Notes under the pieces: generated by a model | Told to the model about the DNA's origin: nothing | Database searches by the model: none | Seen by the model: the letters and a program-made list of their open reading frames with translations, nothing else | Part shown: one piece after another, positions 11,512-22,488 of the stretch | Numbering within the stretch: position 1 is the stretch's first letter | How the letters are laid out: every line of letters starts with the position of its first letter | NCBI RefSeq assembly: GCF_008801695.1 | Contig: NZ_VZPF01000043.1 | Coordinates: 1 to 42,618 of the forward strand | Source of the DNA: Pantoea stewartii subsp. stewartii | Lineage (GTDB): Bacteria; Pseudomonadota; Gammaproteobacteria; Enterobacterales; Enterobacteriaceae | Direction: 5' to 3' | DNA length: 42,618 nucleotides | Made by a program: the position numbers and the translations under genes

Positions 11512-11997
11512 ATGAAATACGATACTTCTGAACTCTGCGACATCTACCACGAAGAAGTGAATGTTGTTGAACCGCTTTTCTCAAATTTCGGTGGGCGGAC
11601 CTCATTCGGCGGTCAGATAACCACAGTGAAATGCTTTGAAGATAACGGCCTGCTTTACGATCTGTTGGAAGAGAATGGCCGGGGTCGCGTACTGTTAATT
11701 GATGGCGGCGGTTCAGTGCGCCGTGCGTTAGTGGATGCACAACTTGCGCGTCTGGCAGCACAGAATGAGTGGGAAGGCATCGTCGTTTACGGTTCAGTTC
11801 GTCAGGTTGACGAACTGGAAGAGCTGGAAATTGGTATCCAGGCCATTGCAGCCATTCCGGTGGGCGCAGCGGGCGAAGGGATTGGTGAAAGCGATGTGCG
11901 CGTGAATTTTGGTGGCGTCACTTTTTTCTCAGGCGATCACCTGTATGCAGACAACACCGGTATGATTTTGTCGGAAGACCCGCTTGATATTGAATAA
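11512..11997 (+). CDS. rraA: Regulator of ribonuclease E activity RraA
   Basis: A trimeric protein that binds the C-terminal half of RNase E and dampens RNA turnover. The family was formerly annotated as MenG, with a demethylmenaquinone methyltransferase-like fold. It has 161 residues, as in E. coli. Characteristic segments are [26 protein letters not shown] and [20 protein letters not shown]. It is a single-gene unit facing zapB across a shared terminator. Its usual upstream neighbour menA is missing here. Confidence 0.97.
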   Translation: MKYDTSELCDIYHEEVNVVEPLFSNFGGRTSFGGQITTVKCFEDNGLLYDLLEENGRGRVLLIDGGGSVRRALVDAQLARLAAQNEWEGIVVYGSVRQVDELEELEIGIQAIAAIPVGAAGEGIGESDVRVNFGGVTFFSGDHLYADNTGMILSEDPLDIE

Positions 11998-12009
11998 TGT
12001 CTGCAAACG

Positions 12010-12037
12010 AAAACGGGTGCCAGTGGCACCCGTTTTT
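12010..12037. terminator. Bidirectional terminator between rraA and zapB
   Basis: An 11-bp stem, AAACGGGTGCC/GGCACCCGTTT, with a three-base loop (12011-12035) has A on the left and T on the right. It lies between the convergent stops of rraA and zapB. Confidence 0.9.
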
Positions 12038-12051
12038 GTATCAGCAGAGGC

Positions 12052-12291
12052 TTAAACCTCTTCCATTTTTCCCAACAAGGCACGCAGGCGTTCTTGCCAG
12101 ACATGCTGCTCCTCTTTCAGATGCTGATTTTCACGCATCAGAGCTTCGTGGTTGCCGGCTGCGTTCTGCGCCTCATTGCGCAGGTTGTTGTTCTGCTCTT
12201 TCAGCTCTTCAATTTCCATTTGCAGCAAGGTGATAGTATCAATCGCCTGCTGTACTTTCGCTTCCAGTTTCTCAAACACTTCAAATGACAT
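12052..12291 (-). CDS. zapB: Cell division factor ZapB
   Basis: A small coiled-coil protein that binds ZapA and helps organise the Z ring and its link to the chromosome terminus. The chosen ATG at 12291 gives 79 residues (E. coli 81). It starts [19 protein letters not shown] and is heptad-rich along its whole length ([19 protein letters not shown]). A longer in-frame reading from 12345 adds unrelated residues and has no better ribosome site; AGGAGAGG precedes the chosen start. The gene converges on rraA. Confidence 0.95.
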   Translation of the reverse strand: MSFEVFEKLEAKVQQAIDTITLLQMEIEELKEQNNNLRNEAQNAAGNHEALMRENQHLKEEQHVWQERLRALLGKMEEV

Positions 12292-12710
12292 CTTTCTGAC
12301 CTCTCCTAAAATCCTGCAAGGCGTTGATGATGCCAGCTTTCGCACACAAGGCGTTTACCAGCAACGTTGTCCCGATTGTATGTAGCCTCATCCCGCAAGT
12401 CCAGCAACGCAGGCCTGCAGTCCACTGTCAGTACCACTTTTCAGCCTATCCCTAAAAACCACTTTTTGCTGCGCGCATTACTGTCAGAGCCTGAAGAAAG
12501 CCCGCAGAAAGGCACTCAATGGCGCTTAAAGAAAACTGAAACACGCGAAAACGCGCATTTTTTTTGACGCGCCACACAAAAATCAATTTCGCTATTTCTC
12601 GTTTATGCTCGTTAACGATAAATTAACATCAGCCCTACAACGAAGATGGGTGACTCACGGACTGAGAACAAAAACTGATAAAATTTAACCTCGCTTCAGG
12701 AACAACTATC
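12292..12710. other. Intergenic region zapB-glpF
   Basis: A 419-base gap between divergently transcribed zapB and glpF. The right third should contain the glpF promoter and a candidate GlpR operator (listed separately). The left two thirds, 12300-12560, hold only short unsupported frames and no RNA gene or repeat that I can recognise. An AT-rich stretch begins at about 12535. Confidence 0.6.
12604..12623. promoter_or_regulatory. Candidate GlpR operator upstream of glpFK
   Basis: TATGCTCGTTAACGATAAAT matches the palindromic GlpR consensus WATGTTCGWTAWCGAACATW at 16 of 20 positions by eye, with the central CG-N4-CG core intact. It lies about 90 bases upstream of the glpF start, where E. coli glpFK carries GlpR sites. 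Assigned by similarity only. Confidence 0.55.
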
Positions 12711-15100
<2,390 letters not shown>

Positions 15101-15110
15101 TCTGCCCTAT

Positions 15111-15140
15111 GCCCGTGACCTCGGCTGTCACGGGCCTTTT
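15111..15140 (+). terminator. Stem-loop after glpK, possible weak terminator
   Basis: A perfect 9-bp stem, GCCCGTGAC/GTCACGGGC, with a seven-base loop is followed by CTTTTCC. The T run is short, so partial read-through into glpX is plausible, as in a glpFKX operon. Confidence 0.65.
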
Positions 15141-15194
15141 CCCCGCCTTCTCCCTCCGCTACACTGCCTGCCTGTTTTTTGTCAGGTGCCTACA

Positions 15195-16205
15195 ATGAAA
15201 CGAGAACTTGCCATTGAATTTTCCCGCGTAACCGAAGCTGCCGCGCTGGCAGGCTATAAATGGTTAGGACGCGGCGACAAAAACGCGGCCGACGGTGCGG
15301 CGGTCCATGCCATGCGTCACGTCTTAAATACCATCCAGATCGATGGCCAGATTGTGATTGGCGAAGGGGAAATCGACGAAGCCCCGATGCTTTATATCGG
15401 CGAGAAAGTGGGAACCGGCCAGGGTGACGCGGTAGATATTGCGGTCGATCCCATTGAAGGCACACGCATGACGGCGATGGGACAAGCCAATGCGCTTGCC
15501 GTCATGGCCGTAGGCGATAAAGGCACCTTTCTTCATGCGCCTGACATGTATATGGAGAAGCTTATCGTGGGTCCGGCGGCGCGCGGCCATATAAATCTGG
15601 ACCAACCGCTTGAGCTTAACCTGCGTAATATCGCGATCGCCATGAATAAACCGTTGTCAGAGCTCACCGTATCGATTCTGGCCAAGCCGCGCCATGACGC
15701 TGTCATCCAACAGCTTAAAGCGCTGGGCGTACGCATTTTTGCCTTTCCCGATGGCGACGTTGCGGCATCCATACTGACCTGTATGCCGGACAGTGAAGTT
15801 GACGTGATGTACGGGATTGGCGGCGCGCCTGAAGGCGTGGTTTCAGCCGCCGTTATCCGTGCGCTGGATGGTGATATGCAAGGCAGATTACTGGCACGTC
15901 ACCATGTGAAAGGTGACACGGAGGAAAACCGCCGCATTGGCGAATATGAGCTTAAACGGTGTGCTGGTATGGGAATCGAAGCAGGAAAGGTCCTGCCACT
16001 TCAGACGATGGCGCGCAATGATAATGTCGTTTTTGCGGCTACCGGCATCACCAGCGGCGACCTGCTGAAAGGTATTACTCGTCAGGGCAATATGGCCACC
16101 AGCGAAACGCTGTTAATACGCGGCAAATCGCGCACGATTCGCCGCATTCAGTCTGTACATTATCTCGACCGTAAAGATCCAGCTCTGCACCCTTTTATCC
16201 TGTAA
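15195..16205 (+). CDS. glpX: Class II fructose-1,6-bisphosphatase GlpX
   Basis: Hydrolyses fructose 1,6-bisphosphate in gluconeogenesis. The start at 15195 gives 336 residues, equal to E. coli GlpX. The lithium-sensitive phosphatase motif is seen as VDPIEGTRMT, together with GEGEIDEAPMLYIGE, which supplies metal ligands. A longer frame beginning inside glpK is not credible. The gene is the natural third member of glpFKX, 94 bases after glpK. Its 3' end overlaps the convergent emrD stop by 11 bases. Confidence 0.97.
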   Translation: MKRELAIEFSRVTEAAALAGYKWLGRGDKNAADGAAVHAMRHVLNTIQIDGQIVIGEGEIDEAPMLYIGEKVGTGQGDAVDIAVDPIEGTRMTAMGQANALAVMAVGDKGTFLHAPDMYMEKLIVGPAARGHINLDQPLELNLRNIAIAMNKPLSELTVSILAKPRHDAVIQQLKALGVRIFAFPDGDVAASILTCMPDSEVDVMYGIGGAPEGVVSAAVIRALDGDMQGRLLARHHVKGDTEENRRIGEYELKRCAGMGIEAGKVLPLQTMARNDNVVFAATGITSGDLLKGITRQGNMATSETLLIRGKSRTIRRIQSVHYLDRKDPALHPFIL

Positions 16206-17391
16206 CCGCCTGATTGTCACCTGCTGGCTGGCGCGAAAGCGGTAGCCAGCAGAGCAGCATCACCAGCGCCGTGACGAACATCAGCATGCCAAGACTGAAC
16301 TGATCGCGCTGTGGCATCAACGCCGACAAAGAAGCGACCAGCCCGGACCCCAGGTTCTGCATACCACCAATCAATGCACCCGCGCTTCCTGCCAGCCAGG
16401 CATAGGGTTCCATGGCACCCGATGTCGCCAGGGGAAACAGCATCCCCGCGCCAAAGAAGAACAGCGATGCCGGTATCAATAACGTCCAGATAGTCATGAT
16501 GCCAAACCAGGCAGGCACCCACATCAGCACTGCTGCCAGCAGGCAACTGTTGACGCCAAACCACATCAGGCTGTGCCAGGAACGCTGCTCACGCCCGGCA
16601 AACCATGCCCCAAAGAAGGCGGCCGGGATGGGCAGAATGAACAAGATACTGACGGTAAAACTGTTCAGATCCAGTACGCCGCCCAGCAGCACACCACAGC
16701 TGGCCTCAAAGACGGCAATACCTGACAGCGCACCAATCAGCAGTACCAGATAGCGGACAAAATTCGCATCGCGTAACAAACGAATGTAACGTTTAAGGAA
16801 CGGCGTTACTTCGGCGCTGACCGGGCGTGTTTCCGGCAACCAGCACGCCATAGTCACCGTCACGATCATGCATAACAGCAGTAAAAAAGCGAAACAGGCA
16901 TGCCAGCCAAACAGTTGTGTCAACGCTGCGCCAATCACTGGCGCGACTAACGGGCTGGCAAGCACGCCCATGTTGAGCCAGCTGTTCGCCTGACGTAACG
17001 CATGGCCATTATAGAGGTCGCGCGGCATGGTCCGTGCCATCACCCCGGCCACGCCAGTGCCCGCGCCCTGAATCGCACTGCCAATGACCAGCATATCCAG
17101 TGATGAGGCCAGTAAGGCAATTATTGATCCGATCATAAAGATCGCCATGCCCGCCAGGATCACCGGACGGCGTCCTACGCTGTCAGACAACGGGCCATAG
17201 ATCAGCTGCGATCCACCATAGGTCATTAAATAGGCCGCCATGACATGTTGCATCATGCCGTTACGCACCTGCAGTGCGTCCGCCATTGCCGCCATTGCCG
17301 GCACATAAATGGTCTGAGCCATCTGCCCTACTGCGACCAATGCGATGAGCATGATCAACAACGGGCGATTTTCTATCTTCTTCATCATCAT
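16195..17391 (-). CDS. emrD: Multidrug efflux MFS transporter EmrD
   Basis: A drug:proton antiporter of the DHA1 branch of the major facilitator superfamily. It has 398 residues (E. coli 394) with twelve predicted membrane segments. The conserved loop GPLSDSVGRRPVILAG lies between helices 2 and 3, with PRDLYNGHALRQANS and PETRPVSAE further on. Similarity to EmrD runs end to end, including FFFGAGMLFPLATSGAMEP. Three ATG codons in a row open the gene, so the exact start is uncertain by one or two residues. In E. coli emrD is not next to glpX; its place here, tail to tail with glpX, is a lineage difference. Confidence 0.93.
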   Translation of the reverse strand: MMMKKIENRPLLIMLIALVAVGQMAQTIYVPAMAAMADALQVRNGMMQHVMAAYLMTYGGSQLIYGPLSDSVGRRPVILAGMAIFMIGSIIALLASSLDMLVIGSAIQGAGTGVAGVMARTMPRDLYNGHALRQANSWLNMGVLASPLVAPVIGAALTQLFGWHACFAFLLLLCMIVTVTMACWLPETRPVSAEVTPFLKRYIRLLRDANFVRYLVLLIGALSGIAVFEASCGVLLGGVLDLNSFTVSILFILPIPAAFFGAWFAGREQRSWHSLMWFGVNSCLLAAVLMWVPAWFGIMTIWTLLIPASLFFFGAGMLFPLATSGAMEPYAWLAGSAGALIGGMQNLGSGLVASLSALMPQRDQFSLGMLMFVTALVMLLCWLPLSRQPAGDNQAVTG

Positions 17392-17658
17392 TGAACAAAA
17401 ATTCTGTATGAAAAGGAACGTTTAAACAGCACAACTAACGGCTGAAACAGGTTGTGGCAGGAAAATATCAGGATTACGTGACAAAGCGAGTGATTCACAC
17501 AAAGTGGGTGCGCCATTCACGTCAATAAATGCAACCAGGATGTAAACTTAATATTACAGTTTGTCGATTAGAGCCTTTGCCCCGTTACCGACTGGTAATC
17601 TGTCAGAGCAGTAGCGAAGATGTTTATCCGCCTGACTATCAACGCTTAAGGAGTCACT

Positions 17659-18405
17659 ATGGCCGAGTGGATCAATGCGCAAGTGAAGGAAGTGAAAAAC
17701 TGGACCGATGCGCTGTTTAGCCTGCGGGTTAAGGCACCGATTGCCCCCTTCCATGCCGGACAGTACGCAAAACTGGCACTCGAAATTGAGGGCGAACGTG
17801 TGCAGCGAGCTTACTCTTACGTCAATGCACCCAATGACGACCTGCTTGAGTTCTACTTAGTCACCGTACCCGACGGCAAATTAAGCCCGCATCTGCAGGC
17901 GCTGCGCCCCGGTGAGCAGGTGATGATCACCAAAGATGCGGCGGGCTTTTTTATTCTGGATGAAGTCCCTGAGTGTCAAACATTATGGATGCTGGCGACC
18001 GGTACCGCCGTGGGTCCTTACCTGTCGATCCTGCAACAGGGCGAAGGCCTGGATCGCTTCGATAATATCGTCCTGGTCCATGCCGCCCGTTATGCCGCCG
18101 ACCTGAGCTTTTTACCGCTGATGCAGCAACTCCAGCAAATCTATAACGGTAAGTTGCAGATCATCACGGTTGTCAGCCGTGAGGAAAGTCTGGGGTCGCT
18201 GACGGGACGCATTCCGGCCCTGATTGAGAATGGCAAGCTGGAGCAGGCAGCAGGGTTAGCCATTGACGCAGAGACCAGCCATGTCATGGTTTGTGGTAAT
18301 CCACAGATGGTACGTGATACGCAGCAGTTACTGAAAGAGACGCGCGGTATGCGTAAGCACCTTAAGCGCAAACCCGGCCATATCACCAGCGAAAACTACT
18401 GGTAA
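17659..18405 (+). CDS. fpr: Ferredoxin/flavodoxin-NADP+ reductase
   Basis: An FAD enzyme that passes electrons between NADPH and flavodoxin or ferredoxin, used for activating radical enzymes and in oxidative-stress recovery. It has 248 residues, as in E. coli. The FAD-binding RAYSYVN lies at about 50-56, the NADP-binding GTAVGPYLS near 116, and the aromatic C-terminus ENYW is conserved. The start is preceded by AAGGAG. In E. coli it belongs to the SoxRS regulon; I could not identify a SoxS box with confidence in the 267-base upstream region. Its stop overlaps that of yiiR by 10 bases. Confidence 0.97.
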   Translation: MAEWINAQVKEVKNWTDALFSLRVKAPIAPFHAGQYAKLALEIEGERVQRAYSYVNAPNDDLLEFYLVTVPDGKLSPHLQALRPGEQVMITKDAAGFFILDEVPECQTLWMLATGTAVGPYLSILQQGEGLDRFDNIVLVHAARYAADLSFLPLMQQLQQIYNGKLQIITVVSREESLGSLTGRIPALIENGKLEQAAGLAIDAETSHVMVCGNPQMVRDTQQLLKETRGMRKHLKRKPGHITSENYW

Positions 18406-18830
18406 GGGGCGCGTTTCAGACGCAAGGGCACCGGCGCGGCACCAAAGCGGTTGTCGCCGACGGTGCCACGAAACACCCCCAGATCCAGAATCAATCCGGC
18501 CAGGATAATAAAGGGCAGTACGCGCCCGATGAGCCACTGTAACACTTCTCCCGTCATGCTCCAGTTGCCTGCCATCAGTAGCCAGGCGGCAATCAGCAGC
18601 AGAGCCCAGTAGCCCCGGCGATCGCGATCGTGCAGGCGTTTAACCACAATCGCGCTGGCAGGCCACAATAAGCAGACGATGCCAAACGCAGCCATCTGTG
18701 TGTCCAGCAGATCGTTACCTGCCAGGAAAAACAGCAGGCTGGTTAGCAGTACCCAGATTGCCTGCCAGAGCCAAAAATCCCGACGCCCTACGCGCCCGCG
18801 AAAAGAGAAAAACCATTGCTGGATTATCAT
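18396..18830 (-). CDS. yiiR: DUF805 family inner-membrane protein YiiR
   Basis: Function unknown. The 144-residue protein opens with WFFSFRGRVGRRDFWLW, the DUF805 signature (soluble FxGRxxRxxFW segment before the first helix), then has three to four hydrophobic segments and the motif VVKRLHDRDRRGYWALL. E. coli has a homologue of similar size at the same place next to fpr. It converges on fpr with a 10-base overlap and is divergent from yiiQ. Nothing in the sequence suggests a specific substrate. Confidence 0.88.
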   Translation of the reverse strand: MIIQQWFFSFRGRVGRRDFWLWQAIWVLLTSLLFFLAGNDLLDTQMAAFGIVCLLWPASAIVVKRLHDRDRRGYWALLLIAAWLLMAGNWSMTGEVLQWLIGRVLPFIILAGLILDLGVFRGTVGDNRFGAAPVPLRLKRAPYQ

Positions 18831-18928
18831 GCACTTTCCTTAGACAAAATTTTACGCTGCACACTTTTGACCTTGAAGATAAAAACCGTTCTAATTTGGC
18901 ATCGAGTTTATTGGTCAGAGCCGACAAA

Positions 18929-19519
18929 ATGAAGAATTTGCCAGGCGTACTGTTGCTGAGCGTCGCGCTGACGGTTCCGGTATTTGCCGCCGATCCGCAA
19001 CCCCTCGACAAGGCTGAACACATGCCAACCGCACCCTATCTGTTACCGGGCGCACCCACGCTGGACATGACCATCGGCCAGTTTCGTGAAAAATACAATC
19101 TGGCCAATCCCCAATTGCCGCTCAGGGAATACAGTGCCATTGATACGCGCGATGAAAAGAGCGATCTGACACGCGCCGCCACCAAAATTAATGAAACCCT
19201 TTATTCTTCTACGGCGCTTGAGCCGGGCACGGGCAAAATCAAAACGTTGCAGATCACATGGCTGCCGATTCCGGGGCCTGACCAGAGCGCCTCGCAGGCT
19301 AAGGCGCTTGATTATATGACCGCCATGTTACGTTTTTTTGTGCCGGGACTCACGCAGGAAGAAGGGCGAAAAAAGCTGGAAACGCTGCTTAAAGCCGGTA
19401 AAGGCTCACGATACTATGAGCACGTTGAAGGCGCACTGCGTTTCGTGGTTTCAGATAACGGGGATAAAGGACTCACCTTTGCCATTGAGCCGGTAAAACT
19501 GGCGCTGGCTACGCCCTGA
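18929..19519 (+). CDS. yiiQ: DUF1454 family periplasmic protein YiiQ
   Basis: Function unknown. The ATG at 18929 gives 196 residues (E. coli YiiQ 199) with a signal peptide ending at about residue 20 (LLSVALTVPVFAAD). The mature part shares with YiiQ the segments TAPYLLPGAPT, IGQFREKYN, TRAATKINETLYSSTALE and GALRFVVSDNGDKGLTFAIEPVKLAL. A much longer upstream frame overlapping yiiR is spurious. tpiA follows 120 bases later. Confidence 0.88.
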   Translation: MKNLPGVLLLSVALTVPVFAADPQPLDKAEHMPTAPYLLPGAPTLDMTIGQFREKYNLANPQLPLREYSAIDTRDEKSDLTRAATKINETLYSSTALEPGTGKIKTLQITWLPIPGPDQSASQAKALDYMTAMLRFFVPGLTQEEGRKKLETLLKAGKGSRYYEHVEGALRFVVSDNGDKGLTFAIEPVKLALATP

Positions 19520-19639
19520 TGGACGGGGCAAAAATGACGAAAAGCAAAGCCATGGCATTATTTGATCTCTATACTGTCTGGCAGACAACGTTGCCCCAGG
19601 GCAGCGCCATTTCATGTATCGCGTTATGCGGAGGATAGA

Positions 19640-20407
19640 ATGCGACATCCACTGGTTATGGGTAACTGGAAGTTGAATGGCAGCAAGCATATGACAGCCG
19701 AACTGATCGACGGTCTGCGCAAAGAACTGTCGGGCGTGGAAGGCTGTGGCGTTGCTATTGCCCCCCCTGCGCTCTATCTTGATCAGGCTAAACATGCTGT
19801 CTCCGGTAGCCATATTGCACTGGGTGCTCAAAACGTTGATGTAAACCTGTCTGGCGCATTTACCGGCGAGATTTCCGCTGAGATGCTGAAAGATATTGGC
19901 GCGAAGTACATCATCATTGGTCACTCAGAACGCCGCACTTACCATAAAGAAAGCGATGAATTCATTGCGAAAAAATTTGCCGTCTTAAAAGCAGCGGGTC
20001 TGGTGCCGGTTCTGTGCATCGGCGAAACCGAAGCCGAAAATGAAGCAGGCAAAACCGAAGAAGTGTGTGCACGTCAGCTTGATGCTGTACTGACCACTCA
20101 GGGTGCCGAAGCATTTAAAGATGCGGTTATCGCCTACGAACCCGTCTGGGCGATTGGCACGGGTAAATCAGCCACCCCAGCGCAGGCGCAGGCCGTTCAC
20201 AAATTCATTCGTGACCATATCGCGAAAAAAGATGCTGCTGTCGCTGAGCAAGCGATTATTCAGTACGGTGGTTCAGTCAACGATAAAAATGCAGCCGAGC
20301 TGTTTACGCAGCCGGACATTGACGGTGCCCTGGTTGGCGGTGCGTCACTGAAAGCCGATGCATTTGCGGTCATCGTTAAAGCAGCCGCGGCAGCCAAACA
20401 AGGCTGA
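19640..20407 (+). CDS. tpiA: Triosephosphate isomerase
   Basis: Interconverts dihydroxyacetone phosphate and glyceraldehyde 3-phosphate. The start at 19640, preceded by GGAGGA, gives 255 residues as in E. coli. Catalytic residues are visible: N11 and K13 in GNWKLN, the histidine of IIGHSERR near 95, and the glutamate of [10 protein letters not shown] near 167, followed by the phosphate-gripping loop. It is functionally linked to glpFK and pfkA in this window, since glycerol carbon enters glycolysis through this enzyme. Confidence 0.99.
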   Translation: MRHPLVMGNWKLNGSKHMTAELIDGLRKELSGVEGCGVAIAPPALYLDQAKHAVSGSHIALGAQNVDVNLSGAFTGEISAEMLKDIGAKYIIIGHSERRTYHKESDEFIAKKFAVLKAAGLVPVLCIGETEAENEAGKTEEVCARQLDAVLTTQGAEAFKDAVIAYEPVWAIGTGKSATPAQAQAVHKFIRDHIAKKDAAVAEQAIIQYGGSVNDKNAAELFTQPDIDGALVGGASLKADAFAVIVKAAAAAKQG

Positions 20408-20428
20408 CCTGGCGCTTAGTCCATTCTG

Positions 20429-20454
20429 AGCGGCCAAATCAGGCCGCTTTTTTT
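20429..20454. terminator. Terminator of tpiA
   Basis: The stem AGCGGCC/GGCCGCT with a six-base loop (20429-20448) is followed by a seven-T run. The last bases of the convergent cdh coding sequence, including its stop at 20439-20441, lie inside this hairpin. Confidence 0.85.
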
Positions 20455-21252
20455 ATGGGTTGCAGTAACGCGCAGTCGTGATCCTGCACTTCCTCAGCGG
20501 AACCTTTATTTAACAACAGCCAGTTGCGCTCCACTGCCATCAGTATCAACCGCCCATCAGACAAGCGCGCTAACGCGAGTCCGTAGCGGCCCATCTGATC
20601 GCGTGCATGCGGTATCTCAGCGGCCAGACGGATAAATACGCTTTGCTCTGCCAGCTCGGCTTCACTCAGCGTACGCACGTGATAAGGATGACTGAGAAAG
20701 GTGACGGCTTTCCATTCCGGTGTGAACGTGGGTGTCAGCGCATCCAGTTGCTTTCTCACATCAGGCCGAAGGCATGAAAGATGAATATGAAGCTGATTCT
20801 GGGTACGGCCGTACTGGGAATTGATGGCCAGTGACAGCACACTGTCTTTGATGGGCTTGCCATATTTTTGCGCCACGACGCCTCTGTCCTGCCAGGCCAG
20901 GCCAGGCCAGGCCAGGCCAGGCCAGGCCAGGCCAGGCCAGGTCAAAATAATTCGGCGTGTCTGAACGGAGCAACTGTGGGCTTTCGATTCCGGTGATTTT
21001 ATCAATGGGGATGAGCAGATACTGAAGGGGGCCGTTTCGGTCTTTCAACAGCGCGTAGCGGTGCTGCAGATCAACGCGCTGACACGGCGCGGGTTGACCA
21101 TGCGTGAGCTGATCGGGCAGACACTTTTCACTGACGATTTGCCAAAGCGCATCCGCATTCGTTTTAACATGCGTAGCCGCAACCAGGATCCCTGCGCCGA
21201 TCAATACCAGCAGAAGCGCAATGATGATGAAGGCCCGACGATTTGCCTGCAT
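20439..21252 (-). pseudogene. cdh: CDP-diacylglycerol pyrophosphatase, out of frame at a CCAGG repeat
   Basis: Cdh hydrolyses CDP-diacylglycerol to phosphatidate and CMP at the inner membrane. The ATG at 21252, with AGGGGAAG upstream, opens a protein with an N-terminal membrane anchor (about residues 7-27) and family segments such as SEKCLPDQ and PNYFD. At 20892-20941, ten tandem copies of a 5-bp unit shift the frame. The first part continues as LAWPG repeats into an unrelated tail (about 163 residues in all). The real C-terminal half, with GVVAQKYGKPI and the HIT-type motif LHIHLSC, is in another frame ending at 20439. With two units the frame reads cleanly through DLAWQDRGVV, as in the family; 5, 8 or 11 units would also be in frame. 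The gene is therefore off in this sequence but possibly switchable. Confidence 0.9.
20892..20941. repeat. Pentanucleotide microsatellite (CCAGG)x10 inside cdh
   Basis: Ten perfect uninterrupted CCAGG units. On the coding (minus) strand it reads as CTGGC repeated, encoding LAWPG per 15 bases. Each unit is also a CCWGG site, the recognition sequence of Dcm methylase. A unit length not divisible by three means that gain or loss of one unit changes the cdh reading frame. Confidence 0.98.
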
Positions 21253-21314
21253 TGTTATCTTCCCCTGACTGTTTTCATTCGCATCCTCACGTGACAGCGC
21301 GTAAATGTCACGCA

Positions 21315-21341
21315 TAAAAAAACCAGCGTTTCCGCTGGTTT
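21315..21341 (-). terminator. Intrinsic terminator of sbp
   Basis: The stem AAACCAGCG/CGCTGGTTT with a four-base loop (21320-21341) is followed on the minus strand by T residues. It lies 19 bases after the sbp stop and upstream of cdh. Confidence 0.85.
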
Positions 21342-21360
21342 CAAGAATAACCGGTAAGGA

Positions 21361-22350
21361 TTACGGCTTCATGATCTGATCATAGGTGCCGCCATCAGCG
21401 AAGTGCGTTTTTTGCGCCTTCGCCCAGCCGCCAAACTTGTCGTCGATGGTAAACAGTTTTACCGGCGCAAACGTACTGGCGAACTTCTTCGCGACCTCTT
21501 CATTGCGCGGACGATAATAGTTTTCAGCCACAATAGTCTGCCCTTCCGTCGAGTAGAGATATTTCAGATAGGCTTCCGCCACCTGACGCGTTCCCTTCTC
21601 ATCGACCACCTTATCCACGACGGACACAGTTGGCTCCGCGAGAATCGATTCACTTGGCGTCACAATTTCAAATTTGTCTTTACCCAGTTTATTGACCGCC
21701 AGGTAGGCTTCGTTTTCCCAGGCGATCAGGACATCACCAATACCACGCTCTACAAAGGTATTGGTTGCGCCGCGCGCACCGGAATCCTGCACTTCAACAT
21801 GCTTAAACAGATCTTTCACGTAACGCTGTGCTTTTGCCTGATCGCCGTTGTTATGATCCAGTGCCCAGCCCCAGGCAGCCAGGTAATTCCAGCGAGCGCC
21901 GCCTGACGTTTTAGGATTTGGAGTAATCACCGAAACGCCGGGCTTGATAAGATCGCTCCAGTCATGGATGCCTTTAGGATTGCCTTTACGCACCAAAAAG
22001 ACAATCGTGGAGGTATAAGGCGCGGAGTTGTCGGGCAGACGTTTAATCCAGTCTTTATCAATGCGACCGCGATCAGCAATTGCATCAACGTCCGACTGCA
22101 GCGCCAGCGTCACCACATCAGCACGAATACCGTTGATGACAGAAGTCGCCTGTTTACCTGAACCGCCGTGCGACTGGCGGATGACCACGTTGTCGCCCGT
22201 TTCCTGTTTGTAGTGCGCGCTAAAGGCCTTGTTGTACTGCTCGTAGAGTTCCCGGGTAGGATCATAAGAAACGTTTAGCAGCTGAATATCCTTCGCCAGA
22301 ACACTGCCAGATGCCAGTAACAATCCTAAACCCACGGCCCATTTATTCAT
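21361..22350 (-). CDS. sbp: Periplasmic sulfate-binding protein
   Basis: Binds sulfate for the CysUWA ABC importer. The ATG at 22350 gives 329 residues, equal to E. coli Sbp. It has a signal peptide cleaved after residue 19 (ASGSVLA-K) and typical segments: [30 protein letters not shown], and [26 protein letters not shown], which helps form the sulfate pocket. An upstream 42-residue extension is not part of the protein. It is a single-gene unit between pfkA and cdh, as in E. coli. Confidence 0.97.
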   Translation of the reverse strand: MNKWAVGLGLLLASGSVLAKDIQLLNVSYDPTRELYEQYNKAFSAHYKQETGDNVVIRQSHGGSGKQATSVINGIRADVVTLALQSDVDAIADRGRIDKDWIKRLPDNSAPYTSTIVFLVRKGNPKGIHDWSDLIKPGVSVITPNPKTSGGARWNYLAAWGWALDHNNGDQAKAQRYVKDLFKHVEVQDSGARGATNTFVERGIGDVLIAWENEAYLAVNKLGKDKFEIVTPSESILAEPTVSVVDKVVDEKGTRQVAEAYLKYLYSTEGQTIVAENYYRPRNEEVAKKFASTFAPVKLFTIDDKFGGWAKAQKTHFADGGTYDQIMKP

Positions 22351-22458
22351 TGCGCACTCTCCCCATTCATGATGAGACAAGCGTGACATAAACGTGATTA
22401 TAGCTAAAAGAATTAAAAATAAGCGGTTATAACTTTGGGGAATATGAGGAAGGCATAA

Positions 22459-22480
22459 GGGCATGCCGTTAAGCATGCCC
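22459..22480 (-). terminator. Stem-loop downstream of pfkA
   Basis: A perfect 8-bp stem, GGGCATGC/GCATGCCC, with a six-base loop begins nine bases after the pfkA stop. On the minus strand the following bases are TTATGCC, a poor T tract, so this is a weak terminator or a 3'-end stabilising hairpin. Confidence 0.5.
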
Positions 22481-22488
22481 GGTAATAC

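Noticed and set aside
12367..12567. 66-codon frame between zapB and glpF
   Set aside because: It has no convincing ribosome site, recognisable motif or conserved context, and overlaps a likely regulatory region.
20886..20945. LAWPG repeats read as a genuine protein repeat or membrane segment
   Set aside because: The residues are a by-product of the pentanucleotide tract. The family sequence at this point needs only two units, and the repeats carry the frame away from the conserved C-terminal half.
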